64,000 bases of DNA from Mycolicibacterium porcinum. GTDB lineage: Bacteria; Actinomycetota; Actinomycetes; Mycobacteriales; Mycobacteriaceae. Shown piece by piece: positions 9,467 through 17,923 of the stretch (position 1 is its first letter; the number at the start of each line of letters is the position of its first letter). The notes under the pieces were generated by a model, which had not been told where the DNA came from, searched no databases, and saw nothing but the letters and a program-made list of their open reading frames with translations. The stretch is from contig MVIG01000009.1 of NCBI GenBank assembly GCA_002086835.1, positions 124,001 through 188,000 of the forward strand. The letters are read 5' to 3'. The position numbers were made by a program, and so were the translations under genes.

Positions 9467-10956
9467 CGGACCTCCACGGGTGGGGTCAGCGCCAGTTCGG
9501 CGGTCAGCGATTCACCCACCCGCTTGGCGATACCCGAGGCGGCCAGCGCGATCACCAGCCCAACCACACACCAGTACAGGCCCAACAGCGGTGCCGCGGT
9601 CCAGGTCTCGGCGTCCTTCACGTTGAACCACAAGACCACGGCGATCACCACGGCGCCCAGCAGCGGCAGTGCGAGGCCGAGCACCTTGCCCTGGCCCCCG
9701 TGCACCCCGACGAACTTGGGTGCCCCGACGAACCACGCCGCGGCGATCTCGACCAGCAGGTAACACACCATCAGACAGACCGAGCCGGCCACCGCGAACA
9801 GGAAGTACGTGTCGATCGCGTCGTTGCCGGTACCCATGTCCGGCCAGTCGAGCAGGCCGCAGATCACGTCCACCACCAGGGCCAGTCCGACCACCAGCCA
9901 GGTGGCCCGTCGCGGACCGCCGGTCGCCTCATGGATGTGCGCCAACGACTTCGGGCCGAAGCCGTCCCGACCGAACGCGAACAGCATGCGACCCGAGGTC
10001 GCCGCGGTCGCCATGTGGCAGCCGAAGGCGGCGACGGTCGCGGTGAAGATGATGAGCAGCGAGAACCACTGGCCGATGTAGCTGCTGCCCAAGTCTCCCA
10101 ACGTGTTTCCCGAGCCCTGGAATGCGGCCAGGCCTGCCTCGTCGGTGCCGAAGCCGATCACCTGGGCGAACATCACGACGACGAACAGCACACCGGTGAG
10201 GATCAACGTTCCGCCGAGTGCCCGCGGGATGTTGCGGCCGGGGTTGTCCGTCTCCTCGCCCATTGACGCGCACGCCTCGAACCCGGCCCACGACAGGAAC
10301 GCCGCGACCACGCCGCTGAGGACTGCCGACGGCGATACCCCGCTGCCGGAGAAGGAGAACACGCTGAAGTCGAATCCGGTTGTCGGGGCTCCGCCTTTCG
10401 CGAAGATCGCGATGACCAGCACGATCATGGCCACGATGCCGATGCCCTCGATGCCGAGCAGGATCTTGGCCAGCACCCTGATGTCGCGACCCGCCAGGGC
10501 GAACGAGATGGCCGCGCCGATCACCACGATGACCAGCCACGGCACCTGATAGGGGTTGTCGTTGCCCGGTTGCAGCTGCGCGATGAACGCGTTGGTGAAT
10601 GCCGCTGTCAGCGCGAGGGTTCCGATCGAGAACCCGACGTAGGCGCCGAGCATCGCGAAGCCGGAGAAGAACCCGGCGCGGGGACCCACGGTGCCGCCGA
10701 CGAGAGCGTAGGCGGAACCGGCGTGGTTGAGGTGACGGGTGAGCCGGACGAAGCTGTAGCCGACCAGCGAAACGCCGACCAGGCCGATCAGGAAGACCAG
10801 CGGGATGGCCTTGCCCACAGTGCCGATCAGGCCCTGCCCGTTCCCGGACATCGCCAGGGTGGGACCGACCGTCGCGACCGACAACGCCAGCGCCACCCAG
10901 AACGGTAGGCGTCGGTGGGGTAGTTGATCGGGGTCGGCAGCGGCACTCGTTGTCAT
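9463..10956 (-). CDS. APC-superfamily amino acid/amine permease
   Basis: A 497-residue integral membrane transporter with about 12 hydrophobic segments and the APC signature in TM1 (SVATVGPTLAMSGNGQG). A conserved SWAGFEACASMGEET motif sits in the TM6 region, typical of the amino acid/polyamine/organocation family. It is the second gene of the operon, 25 nt downstream of the glutamine-synthetase-like gene. It probably imports the amine or amino acid processed by the other products, as PuuP does for putrescine. Specificity is unknown. Confidence 0.87.
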   Translation of the reverse strand: MTTSAAADPDQLPHRRLPFWVALALSVATVGPTLAMSGNGQGLIGTVGKAIPLVFLIGLVGVSLVGYSFVRLTRHLNHAGSAYALVGGTVGPRAGFFSGFAMLGAYVGFSIGTLALTAAFTNAFIAQLQPGNDNPYQVPWLVIVVIGAAISFALAGRDIRVLAKILLGIEGIGIVAMIVLVIAIFAKGGAPTTGFDFSVFSFSGSGVSPSAVLSGVVAAFLSWAGFEACASMGEETDNPGRNIPRALGGTLILTGVLFVVVMFAQVIGFGTDEAGLAAFQGSGNTLGDLGSSYIGQWFSLLIIFTATVAAFGCHMATAATSGRMLFAFGRDGFGPKSLAHIHEATGGPRRATWLVVGLALVVDVICGLLDWPDMGTGNDAIDTYFLFAVAGSVCLMVCYLLVEIAAAWFVGAPKFVGVHGGQGKVLGLALPLLGAVVIAVVLWFNVKDAETWTAAPLLGLYWCVVGLVIALAASGIAKRVGESLTAELALTPPVEVR

Positions 10957-10981
10957 CGATGCTCCCTTCGGGAATGAGCGG

Positions 10982-12301
10982 TCAGCAACTCCAGGCCAGG
11001 CGAAGTGCCTGGCAGGTCTCGGCGAGCGGGCGGTCGCCGTAGGTGGTGAGCTCGTGGCGGCGCACCGCGACGAGTCCCTGGATGACGGCCGGTGTCAGCA
11101 GATCCGCGGCCAGCGAGGAGGATTCGAGTGTCTCGATCACCGTGCGGTGGTCGGTGGGCAGGGGTTGCGCGGCGGTCGCGGCGGGGTCGTCGGTGACCTC
11201 GGACGGCAACGGCAGGGCCTTGTCGATGCCGCGCAACGCACTGCCGAGCAGTGCCGCGGCCGCCAGGTACGGGTTGGCGCTCGGGTCGATGATCTTCAGT
11301 TCAACGTTGGCGCCGTGCGGGTTCCCCGGCGTCGCGGCCACGAAGCGCACCGCGGCTTCGCGGTTCTCCAGGCCCCAGCATTTGGTGGCACCGGCCCAGT
11401 TCCCGGGTTTGAGCCGGGCCGCGGAGAGCGTCGAGCCGGCGTATACCCCGAGCAGGTCCGGCAGCCCGTCGAGTACTCCGGCGATGGCGGATTGTCCGGT
11501 GTCGCGCAGGCCGTGCGGGCCGGGGCCGCCGGACAGCAGAGGCCCGTCGGTGTCGGCCAGGGACAGGTGCAGGTGGGCGCCGTTGCCGGCCTCGCCCTCG
11601 AACGGGACGGGCGAGAACGAGACCTTCAGCCCGTGGCGGGCGGCCACTCGACCGACCACGATCCGAGCCAGGATGACGCTGTCGGCGACGGCCACCGGTG
11701 TGGCCGGAGCCAGCGATACCTCGACCTGGTCATGGCCGTATTCGGTGTGCAACTGCTCGATCTCGAGTCCGGCCATCTCGGCTGCGAGCGCGAGGTCGAC
11801 CAGGAATCCTGAGCGGTCGAGCGAGGTCCGCATGCCGTATGGCGACCAGGGTTCGGCGCTGGCGTGGCCGCCCTCGTCCGAGAGCAGGGTGAACTCGAGC
11901 TCGGCGCCGGCCAACGCGGTCAGGCCGCGATCCGCCGCGGAGCGTTCGATGTCGCTCAGCAGGGACCGGGTGCACAGCGGTGCGGGGTTGCCGTGCTGGT
12001 CGTGCAGGCTGGCCGGGGCCCAGGCCACGCCGTCGTCGATCAGCCGCAGGTCGTCGGGATCGATGCGGATCCGCAGGTCGCCCACCACGCCGATGTCGGG
12101 GGTGAAGGCGATACCGCTGTCCACGCAGAACACGCTCCACGACGGCGACACGCCCATGCCTGATTTCTCGAATGCGGAAAGGCGCTGCAGAGGAACGTAT
12201 TTGGCTCGGGTTACACCGGCCAGGTCGGTCAGTGATCCAGCCACGATCTCGACACCGTGTGCGCGCAGATCCTCGGTGCGTGACGTGTTGGCTGCCGGCA
12301 T
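10982..12301 (-). CDS. Glutamine-synthetase-like gamma-glutamyl ligase
   Basis: A 439-residue protein of the glutamine synthetase superfamily (type I/III-like), related to PuuA/GlnA3/GlnA4-type ligases that attach the gamma-carboxyl of glutamate to an amine. The beta-Grasp N-domain is at about residues 15-100. Catalytic-domain motifs AGAELEFTLL (metal-binding Glu), GHDQVEVSLAPA, GNGAHLHLSL (ammonia/ATP site) and KPGNWAGATKCWGLENREAAVR are present. It is shorter and more divergent than housekeeping GlnA, and it lies in a catabolic-looking operon, so an amine-glutamylating role is more likely than primary ammonia assimilation; that is inference. ATG at 12301 follows AGGAGGG. First gene of the operon. 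Confidence 0.82.
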   Translation of the reverse strand: MPAANTSRTEDLRAHGVEIVAGSLTDLAGVTRAKYVPLQRLSAFEKSGMGVSPSWSVFCVDSGIAFTPDIGVVGDLRIRIDPDDLRLIDDGVAWAPASLHDQHGNPAPLCTRSLLSDIERSAADRGLTALAGAELEFTLLSDEGGHASAEPWSPYGMRTSLDRSGFLVDLALAAEMAGLEIEQLHTEYGHDQVEVSLAPATPVAVADSVILARIVVGRVAARHGLKVSFSPVPFEGEAGNGAHLHLSLADTDGPLLSGGPGPHGLRDTGQSAIAGVLDGLPDLLGVYAGSTLSAARLKPGNWAGATKCWGLENREAAVRFVAATPGNPHGANVELKIIDPSANPYLAAAALLGSALRGIDKALPLPSEVTDDPAATAAQPLPTDHRTVIETLESSSLAADLLTPAVIQGLVAVRRHELTTYGDRPLAETCQALRLAWSC

Positions 12302-12369
12302 AGGTCCCTCCTGAGGTGCTGACTCTCCGCGTACGCTATGTCATGAATGTTTCAGAATCTTTAATATCG

Positions 12370-12384
12370 TCGATCTAAGATCGA
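12370..12384. promoter_or_regulatory. Dyad operator TCGATCT-A-AGATCGA
   Basis: A perfect inverted repeat with 7-bp arms and a one-base centre, midway between the divergent GS-like operon and the amidotransferase-rpiR genes. Its position suits a site for the neighbouring MurR/RpiR regulator, controlling both directions. The surrounding AT-rich stretch (12345-12400) is unusual for this genome and probably holds both promoters. Confidence 0.55.
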
Positions 12385-12430
12385 TTTGTTAGATTTTGGT
12401 CTGAAGGTCCTGCGACGGAGGGCGGAATCC

Positions 12431-13228
12431 ATGTGCCGACTGCTGGGTGTGGTGTCAGCGCAGCCGATATCTGTCTCCGACGCGGTCGGGGCGCACGTCC
12501 TGAAGGATTTCGTGGCACTGACCAAGGTGCACGGTGACGGCTGGGGCGTGGCCCGGATCGAGCAGGCCGGCCAGTCGCCGGGCGTCGAGGTGTCGCCCGG
12601 CAGCGCCCTCGACGATCCGGCCTTCGCCGCCGCGGTGGACGGGCCGGCCGCGATGGCCAGCGTGGTCCACCTGCGTTGGGCCACCAACGGCCTGGCGGTC
12701 CAGCCGCAGAACTCGCACCCGTTCGTGGCCGACGGAATCGCCATGGCGCACAACGGTTCCATCAAACCCGCCGGTCCGCTCGACGAACTGCTGGAACCGG
12801 ACATCGCCGCCTCGTTGCGCGGCACCACGGACAGTGAGCGTTACTTCGGCATCATCCGCGCGCACCGCCGCACCGCACCTGATCTGGCGGAGGCGGTCCG
12901 CCGGGCGGTGGCGCAACTGCGCCCGCTCTACCCAGAGGCCAGTCTCAACGCGCTGATCCTCGGCGAGGGCCGGCTGATCGCCGTCCACGCCCACGCGCAC
13001 AGTTATCTCCCGGACGAGGATGTCGAGGAGATCACCGCAGCGGATCTGCCCACCGAACATCTCGAGGACTACTTCGCCCTGCGGTGGGCCAGGCCTGCGG
13101 ACGACACGCTCGTCATCGGCTCGACCGGCTTCGGCGACCTGGACTGGCAGCCGCTACCGCCGGAGAGCGTCACCGCGATTTCCATGAGCGACTTGTCGAT
13201 GACTTCGGTGCCGGTCATGGCACATTGA
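12431..13228 (+). CDS. Class II glutamine amidotransferase / EgtC-like gamma-glutamyl hydrolase
   Basis: A 265-residue Ntn-type glutaminase domain protein. The ATG at 12431 is chosen because Cys2 (MCRLLG) becomes the N-terminal nucleophile after Met removal. Other class II landmarks are HLRWATNG (Arg binding the substrate carboxylate), MAHNGSI (oxyanion Asn-Gly) and TTDSERYF (Asp). No synthase domain follows, as in EgtC/YafJ-type proteins; EgtC removes glutamate from a gamma-glutamyl amide in ergothioneine synthesis. Divergent from a GS-like ligase gene and followed by a sugar/amine-type regulator, it could hydrolyse the gamma-glutamyl intermediate made by that ligase (PuuD-like role from an unrelated fold). 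The family is clear; the substrate is inference. Confidence 0.82.
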   Translation: MCRLLGVVSAQPISVSDAVGAHVLKDFVALTKVHGDGWGVARIEQAGQSPGVEVSPGSALDDPAFAAAVDGPAAMASVVHLRWATNGLAVQPQNSHPFVADGIAMAHNGSIKPAGPLDELLEPDIAASLRGTTDSERYFGIIRAHRRTAPDLAEAVRRAVAQLRPLYPEASLNALILGEGRLIAVHAHAHSYLPDEDVEEITAADLPTEHLEDYFALRWARPADDTLVIGSTGFGDLDWQPLPPESVTAISMSDLSMTSVPVMAH

Positions 13229-13233
13229 GCACT

Positions 13234-14124
13234 GTGGTCCAAGAATCCGCACCAGCCGCACAAGCGGCGTCGGGCGCGCAGACGGTCGAGGCGCGCACGA
13301 CCGCGGCGCTCCCGACGCTGAGCAAAGCCGAACGCCGAGTCGGACGGGCACTGCTCGCCGACTATCCCAGCGCCGGCCTGGCGAGTGCGGCCAGGCTCGC
13401 CGAGCGGGCCGAGGTGAGCCCCCCGACCGTGCTGCGCTTCGCGCAGTCACTGGGATACGACGGCTTCGCTGATCTACAGGTCACGTTGCGTGCCGAGCTG
13501 TCGAGCCGATCCAGCGGGCCGATCACCAGGCTGCCGGACGCGCCCCCGGCCGGCGGCCTCCTGGAGCGGCTGCTGCAGCAGGCCCAGGCGCAGACCGACC
13601 AGGCCGCCCGGACGCTGGCGATGCTTCCCGAATCCGCCCTCGAAGCCGCTGTCGCGCTGTTGGCCGACACCAGCCGCACCGTGTACCTGCACGGCGGTCG
13701 CTTCTCGCATCTGCTGGCGCTGCACCTGGCGGCACATCTCGAACAATTGCGCCCTCGGGTGCGGGCGCTCGGTGACCCCACCGGGGGTGATCTCGGCGCG
13801 CTGCTCGAACTCTCCCGCAGCGACGTGGTGGTGCTGTTCGACTATCACCGGTACCAGCGCAGCGCCGCGGAGATGGCGCACCGGGTACATCGCGCCGGGG
13901 CGACCGTCCTGCTCATCACCGATGATCTGGCCTGTCCGGTCGCACCCGAGGCCGAGGTGGTGCTGGCCGCGTCGAGCACCGTGGGCACCGTGTACCAGAG
14001 CATGGCGGCCGGATTTCTGATCACCGAACTGCTGATCCCGTTGGTGATGGATGCGATCGGGGAGTCCGCGCGGACCCGGATGGCACTGTGGGAGGAGCAG
14101 CGGCGCGCTGAGCTGCTGCCCTGA
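13234..14124 (+). CDS. MurR/RpiR-family transcriptional regulator
   Basis: About 296 residues: an N-terminal HTH_6 domain (LSKAERRVGRALLADYPSAG, then VSPPTVLRFAQSLGYDGFAD) and a C-terminal SIS-like domain (LLADTSRTVYLHGGRFS..., VVVLFDYHRYQ, VLLITDD). MurR/RpiR proteins sense phosphorylated sugars or small metabolites and act as repressors or activators. GTG at 13234 is used; a TTG at 13225 overlapping the preceding stop (TTGA) is an equally possible translationally coupled start. Co-directional with the amidotransferase, it is the likely local regulator of the divergent operon and probably binds the dyad at 12370-12384. Confidence 0.85.
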   Translation: MVQESAPAAQAASGAQTVEARTTAALPTLSKAERRVGRALLADYPSAGLASAARLAERAEVSPPTVLRFAQSLGYDGFADLQVTLRAELSSRSSGPITRLPDAPPAGGLLERLLQQAQAQTDQAARTLAMLPESALEAAVALLADTSRTVYLHGGRFSHLLALHLAAHLEQLRPRVRALGDPTGGDLGALLELSRSDVVVLFDYHRYQRSAAEMAHRVHRAGATVLLITDDLACPVAPEAEVVLAASSTVGTVYQSMAAGFLITELLIPLVMDAIGESARTRMALWEEQRRAELLP

Positions 14125-14140
14125 CCGGCAACCGGACGCT

Positions 14141-14146
14141 TATCCT
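14141..14146 (+). promoter_or_regulatory. Candidate -10 (TATCCT) for leaderless tetR
   Basis: TATCCT ends 6 nt before the ATG at 14153, the standard spacing for a mycobacterial leaderless transcript. It lies in the short gap after the rpiR stop. Confidence 0.45.
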
Positions 14147-14152
14147 GTTCGG

Positions 14153-14776
14153 ATGGCAGGTGGAACGAAGCGGCTGCCGCGGGCCGTGCGTGAACAGCAG
14201 ATGCTCGACGCTGCTGTGCAGATTTTCTCGGTGAACGGCTATCACGAGACGTCGATGGACGCGATCGCCGCGGAGGCGGAGATCTCGAAGCCGATGCTGT
14301 ATCTCTACTACGGCTCCAAGGAGGAGCTGTTCGGGGCCTGCCTGGACCGCGAGCTGACGCGTTTCGTGGATGTGGTGCGCGGGGAGATCGACTTCACCCA
14401 GAGCCCCAAGGACCTGCTGCGCAGCGCGGTGCTGGCGTTCCTGACCTACATCGATGCCAACCGGGCCTCGTGGATGGTGCTCTACACCCAGGCCACCAGT
14501 TCGCAGGCGTTTGCGCACACCGTCCGCGAGGGCCGCGACCGGATCATCGACCTGGTGGCCCGGCTGCTCAGCACCGGTACGCGTAATCCTCAGCCCGACA
14601 GCGACTTCGAGATGATGGCGGTGGCGCTGGTGGGCGCCGGCGAGGCGATCGCCAGCCGGGTCAGCACGGGCGATACCGACGTCAACGAGGCCGCCGAGTT
14701 GATGATCAACCTGTTCTGGCGAGGCTTGAAGGGCACGCCGTCGGACGCGGGAGCGCCGTCGGTCACAGCAGGCTAG
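14153..14776 (+). CDS. TetR-family regulator (Rv0238-like)
   Basis: A 207-residue TetR/AcrR regulator with an N-terminal HTH (AAVQIFSVNGYHETSMDAIA, ISKPMLYLYYGSKEELF) and an all-helical ligand-binding domain. In M. tuberculosis the equivalent position downstream of lpqI is the TetR gene Rv0238. Here the amine island is inserted between lpqI and this gene. Start chosen at 14153 because it begins the conserved region and has a leaderless promoter. The ligand and targets are unknown. The fabG4/fadA2 and fadE5 dyads in this window are possible targets, but nothing in the sequence proves it. Confidence 0.85.
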   Translation: MAGGTKRLPRAVREQQMLDAAVQIFSVNGYHETSMDAIAAEAEISKPMLYLYYGSKEELFGACLDRELTRFVDVVRGEIDFTQSPKDLLRSAVLAFLTYIDANRASWMVLYTQATSSQAFAHTVREGRDRIIDLVARLLSTGTRNPQPDSDFEMMAVALVGAGEAIASRVSTGDTDVNEAAELMINLFWRGLKGTPSDAGAPSVTAG

Positions 14777-14858
14777 ACGGACACACCCGGCACGACGCAG
14801 GTCAGGCGGAAACCGGCCTCCTGGTAGGGCTTTCGGTATCGATTGCACGCCAATGTCT

Positions 14859-14881
14859 TCCCACGGGATGCAGCCGTGGGA
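14859..14881. terminator. Hairpin after tetR
   Basis: TCCCACGG and CCGTGGGA form a perfect 8-bp stem with a 7-nt loop, 83 nt after the tetR stop and 46 nt before the CoA-transferase start. There is no U-tract. It could be a factor-dependent terminator or a regulator binding site. Confidence 0.4.
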
Positions 14882-14913
14882 GGGTGCCGCGACTCGGTCA
14901 TGGCGATTCCCGA

Positions 14914-14919
14914 TACTGT
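14914..14919 (+). promoter_or_regulatory. Candidate -10 (TACTGT) for leaderless CoA-transferase gene
   Basis: TACTGT lies 7 nt before the ATG at 14927. There is no Shine-Dalgarno sequence, and this supports 14927 as the start over in-frame ATGs at 14843 and 14900. Confidence 0.5.
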
Positions 14920-14926
14920 CCACACC

Positions 14927-16288
14927 ATGCAGACCGGCACGGCTGGCATCCCAGAGCTGTATCGGTGGCTTGCTCCCGCCACCGGGCCCATCGACGACAC
15001 GGCCGTGGCGCGGGTGACGGGTTCACGGTCCTGGTGGGGCGGGCCGCTCGATGTGGAAGGGCTCGCCCTCGGCAGTGTTCAGGCGGCGCTCACCGCCGTG
15101 GGACTGGCATGTGGACCGCATGAGCGGTTCCACACCGAAAGTAGTTCGGTTGCTGCGGCTTTCGCGTCTCTGGATCATCTGCGCATCGACGGGCGCAGAC
15201 CCGTGGGTTTCGCGCCGCTGTCTGGCTATTTTCCCGCCCGAGACGGCTGGGTGCGCCTGCATGCCAACTATCCCCACCATGCCCGCGCCTTGTCGAGCGC
15301 CCTCGGCTCCGACACCAAGCAGGGCCTTGGCGACGCGATCGCCTCGCTGTCAGCGGCCGATGTCGCACAACGGGTTACCGACGCCGGTGGACTTGCCGTC
15401 GCCGTCCGGGCGCCCCAGGACTGGCGGCGGAGCCCGGAAGGGTGTTTCGTCGACACGCAACCATGGATTCGGTTCGATCTCGTGGACGCCCTCGGGCCTG
15501 CCCTCGACGGTGGCCGCCGTCTCACCGGTGTGCGGATTCTCGACCTCACCCGGGTGATCGCCGGTCCGGTCGCCACCCGGTTTCTTGCCCTGCTCGGCGC
15601 CGACGTGCTGCGGATCGACCCGCCCGCGGTCCCAGAGCTGATCGACCAGTACATCGACAGTGGGTTCGGCAAGCGCAGCGCCGCATCGGACTTTGCCGAT
15701 CCGGCTCAGCTCGAGACGCTGACAGCACTGTTACCACACGCAGACGTCCTGATCATGGGCTACCGGCCGGGCGCGTTGGAGAAGTTCGGGTTGGACCCGC
15801 ATACGTTGCGAGAGCGCTGTCCGGGCCTGGTGATGGTCACCCTGGACGCGTGGGGTGACCACGGACCGTGGGGCCGTCGTCGGGGCTTCGACTCACTGGT
15901 TCAGGCCGCCGTCGGTATCGGTCAGCTGTATGGGCAGCCGAACGCCGAAGCCGGCTGGAGGCCCGGTGCCCTGCCCGTCCAAGCCCTGGACCATTCCACC
16001 GGTTACGGCGTCGCAGCGGCGGCCCTGGCGCTCCTGGCCCGACGCTCCACCGCCGGTGCGGGCTGGGCACATTTGTGCCTGGCGCGGACAGCGCATCTCC
16101 TCCTGGATCTGGCGACGAGCGATCATGACCGCCGAGAGCTGGAAGTGCCGCGCGACGAAGCGGCATCAGTGTTCGGTCGGTTGTCTTTCGCATCGCCGCC
16201 GGTGTTCGCCGACGGCAAACGCATCGGTTATCGCTGGACTCCCGGCGCGTACGGTGCCGACCCACTCGAGTGGGCGGCCAAGGAGTAA
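14927..16288 (+). CDS. Family III CoA-transferase (CaiB/BaiF) with rearranged domains
   Basis: A 453-residue CoA-transferase family III protein, whose relatives move CoA between carboxylic acids through an Asp-acyl anhydride. The classical N-terminal Rossmann signature (ILDLTRVIAGPVATRFLALLGADVLRIDPP) occurs only at about residue 207. The catalytic Asp is probably in RGFDSLVQ at about residue 322. The first 200 residues contain FAPLSGYFPARDGWVRLHANYPHHA, which resembles the C-terminal part of ordinary family III enzymes, so the protein looks permuted or partly duplicated. The pairing with a TetR regulator suggests a regulated acyl-CoA step. The substrate is unknown. Confidence 0.75.
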   Translation: MQTGTAGIPELYRWLAPATGPIDDTAVARVTGSRSWWGGPLDVEGLALGSVQAALTAVGLACGPHERFHTESSSVAAAFASLDHLRIDGRRPVGFAPLSGYFPARDGWVRLHANYPHHARALSSALGSDTKQGLGDAIASLSAADVAQRVTDAGGLAVAVRAPQDWRRSPEGCFVDTQPWIRFDLVDALGPALDGGRRLTGVRILDLTRVIAGPVATRFLALLGADVLRIDPPAVPELIDQYIDSGFGKRSAASDFADPAQLETLTALLPHADVLIMGYRPGALEKFGLDPHTLRERCPGLVMVTLDAWGDHGPWGRRRGFDSLVQAAVGIGQLYGQPNAEAGWRPGALPVQALDHSTGYGVAAAALALLARRSTAGAGWAHLCLARTAHLLLDLATSDHDRRELEVPRDEAASVFGRLSFASPPVFADGKRIGYRWTPGAYGADPLEWAAKE

Positions 16289-16415
16289 CGACGTGGCCGT
16301 CGTCACACCCCGGCGCGCCCGGACTCGCCGCCGCGACGGTGTCGAGTGGGCGAGGTCTGACGCGGCATGTGAGCAGCAAACCGAACTGGAGTCGGGGCCT
16401 GTCGCGGCTGCCGCC

Positions 16416-16421
16416 TAAAGT
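16416..16421 (+). promoter_or_regulatory. Candidate -10 (TAAAGT) of the SMC operon
   Basis: TAAAGT lies 7 nt before an ATG at 16429 that opens an 11-codon frame ending just before mksF/jetA. The geometry is that of a leaderless mycobacterial transcript. Confidence 0.5.
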
Positions 16422-16428
16422 GGTGCGA

Positions 16429-16464
16429 ATGTTCACCGCGACAGAAGCACCCGGCCATGCCTGA
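16429..16464 (+). CDS. Possible leaderless 11-residue leader peptide before the SMC operon
   Basis: ATG at 16429 encodes MFTATEAPGHA and stops with TGA at 16462-16464, 7 nt before the preferred ATG of the mksF/jetA gene (16472). It begins at the expected transcription start 7 nt after a TAAAGT box. This may be a translated uORF that couples or modulates translation of the SMC operon. The peptide has no recognisable function, and only the geometry supports it. Confidence 0.4.
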   Translation: MFTATEAPGHA

Positions 16465-16471
16465 GGCGGGC

Positions 16472-17923
16472 ATGAGCGGTCTGTCGCTGGACCAGCTCTA
16501 CCAGCTCAATCGCGAGGTCGCCGACTCGCGGTCGGCGCGCCTGCTGGCGACCAACAACCTGGCCACCTACCTCACGCTGATGGAACGCCATCTGGATCGC
16601 GGGGCCAAGCTCACCGAGATCGAGCTCGTGGTCCGGCTGGAGCGCGACCTGGCCGACCTCGGCTCCGAAACGGACCAGTCGGGCCTGTCGCTGATCAAGT
16701 ACTGGGCCAGCCAGGGTTGGCTGCACCGGATCACCGAGCAGTCCGGCGACACCGAACGCAACGTCTGCTACCTCACCTACGAGGCGCGGGCCGTGCTGGA
16801 TTTCGCCCGCCGGATGCGCCGCGAGGACACCATCGCCACGGGTGGCTCGATCACGGGCATCGCGGCCGGATTGCGACGGGTCGCCGGGCAGGTCAGCAAC
16901 GACCCCGAGCGCATCCGCGCAGACATCGAAGCCGAGATCGCCAAGCTGCGTGACGAATTGGACGCCCTGGAGCAGGGGCAGCGGCCCGAACCGGATCTGG
17001 TCGACGTCGAGGACGAGGCCCGTGCCATCGCGCTGCAGATGGAGCAGATCGTCTCCGATATCGGCCAGTACGGCAGCATGCTCAACCGCATCACCACCCG
17101 CCTCCTGGATGCCTCGGCCGACACCGATCTCGGGTACCGCGAGCGCCAGCGCCAGTTGTTCGACGACTACGAGTCACTGTTCGCGTCCCGCGAGAGCGCT
17201 TCCTACACGGCCTTCACGCGCATGATCCAAGACCCTGAGCAGCGCGCCGCGCTGGTGGCCGACATCGAGGCGGTCACCCGTGAGCTCCCGCACCTCGATC
17301 CGGGCCTGCGCGAGGTGATGACCGGGTTCTTCAGCCTGGTGTCCGCCCAGACGGCCGAGGTCGGTCGGACCCGGCAGCGCTGCGCCCGCCGGATCAAGCG
17401 CTTCGTCGCCTCCGGGACCCTGGAGCACAGCCGCGGCGTCACCCGTCAGCTCAACGATGCACTGACCAGCGCGCACGAACTGCTCAGCGTGTCGCTCGCC
17501 GACAGTCGCATCGGAGTCGAGGTGCCGTTGGTCCGGACGGACTTCAATTCGATTGGCGCCGTGGCGTTCAAGATCCGTGACGCCATCCCACCGTCTCAGG
17601 CCGAGCCGTCGGAGGGTGAGGTGAATCTGTCGGCGTTCTCGGCGCTGGCCTCGCAGGTGGACGCCGCCGAACTGGCTGAGTTGATCAACGGCGCGGTGGC
17701 GGCCGGTCCGTTGTCGCTGCCCGACGCGATCGGCATGCTGGACTCGGCCTACCTCGGGCACGTGATCGTGCTGTGGTCCTGGGCGCTCAAGCAACAGACT
17801 GCTGGAGAAGCCGAGTCGGTGCGCGTGCGCTTCCGGTCGCTGGAGGGGGCCGACCGCGAAATCGAAATCCCCCGACTGGTTTTCACCGAGCCGATCCCTA
17901 CTGTCAGCGAGAGCATGTTATGA
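16472..17923 (+). CDS. mksF: MukF/MksF/JetA-type kleisin (DUF3375)
   Basis: A 483-residue DUF3375 protein, the kleisin subunit of MksBEF/Wadjet-type SMC complexes, which bridges the SMC heads and binds the KITE subunit. The N-terminal winged-helix region contains [20 protein letters not shown], and LTIEA-like alternation continues through a helical middle with [11 protein letters not shown] and long coiled stretches. ATG at 16472 is preferred over 16457 because GAGG lies 5 nt upstream; 16457 overlaps a possible leader-peptide stop. The stop overlaps the next ATG (ATGA). The three genes form one operon. The role is condensin-like DNA loop extrusion in chromosome organisation and/or plasmid restriction. 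Confidence 0.85.
   Translation: MSGLSLDQLYQLNREVADSRSARLLATNNLATYLTLMERHLDRGAKLTEIELVVRLERDLADLGSETDQSGLSLIKYWASQGWLHRITEQSGDTERNVCYLTYEARAVLDFARRMRREDTIATGGSITGIAAGLRRVAGQVSNDPERIRADIEAEIAKLRDELDALEQGQRPEPDLVDVEDEARAIALQMEQIVSDIGQYGSMLNRITTRLLDASADTDLGYRERQRQLFDDYESLFASRESASYTAFTRMIQDPEQRAALVADIEAVTRELPHLDPGLREVMTGFFSLVSAQTAEVGRTRQRCARRIKRFVASGTLEHSRGVTRQLNDALTSAHELLSVSLADSRIGVEVPLVRTDFNSIGAVAFKIRDAIPPSQAEPSEGEVNLSAFSALASQVDAAELAELINGAVAAGPLSLPDAIGMLDSAYLGHVIVLWSWALKQQTAGEAESVRVRFRSLEGADREIEIPRLVFTEPIPTVSESML

Noticed and set aside
7895..9763. A 622-codon plus-strand frame opposite the amidohydrolase, aminotransferase and permease genes
   Set aside because: It crosses three conserved genes antisense and has no recognisable domain.
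10982..12301. The GS-like gene as housekeeping glutamine synthetase
   Set aside because: It is in a catabolic-type operon with permease, transaminase and decarboxylase, and it is divergent from GlnA1; a ligase for another amine is more likely.
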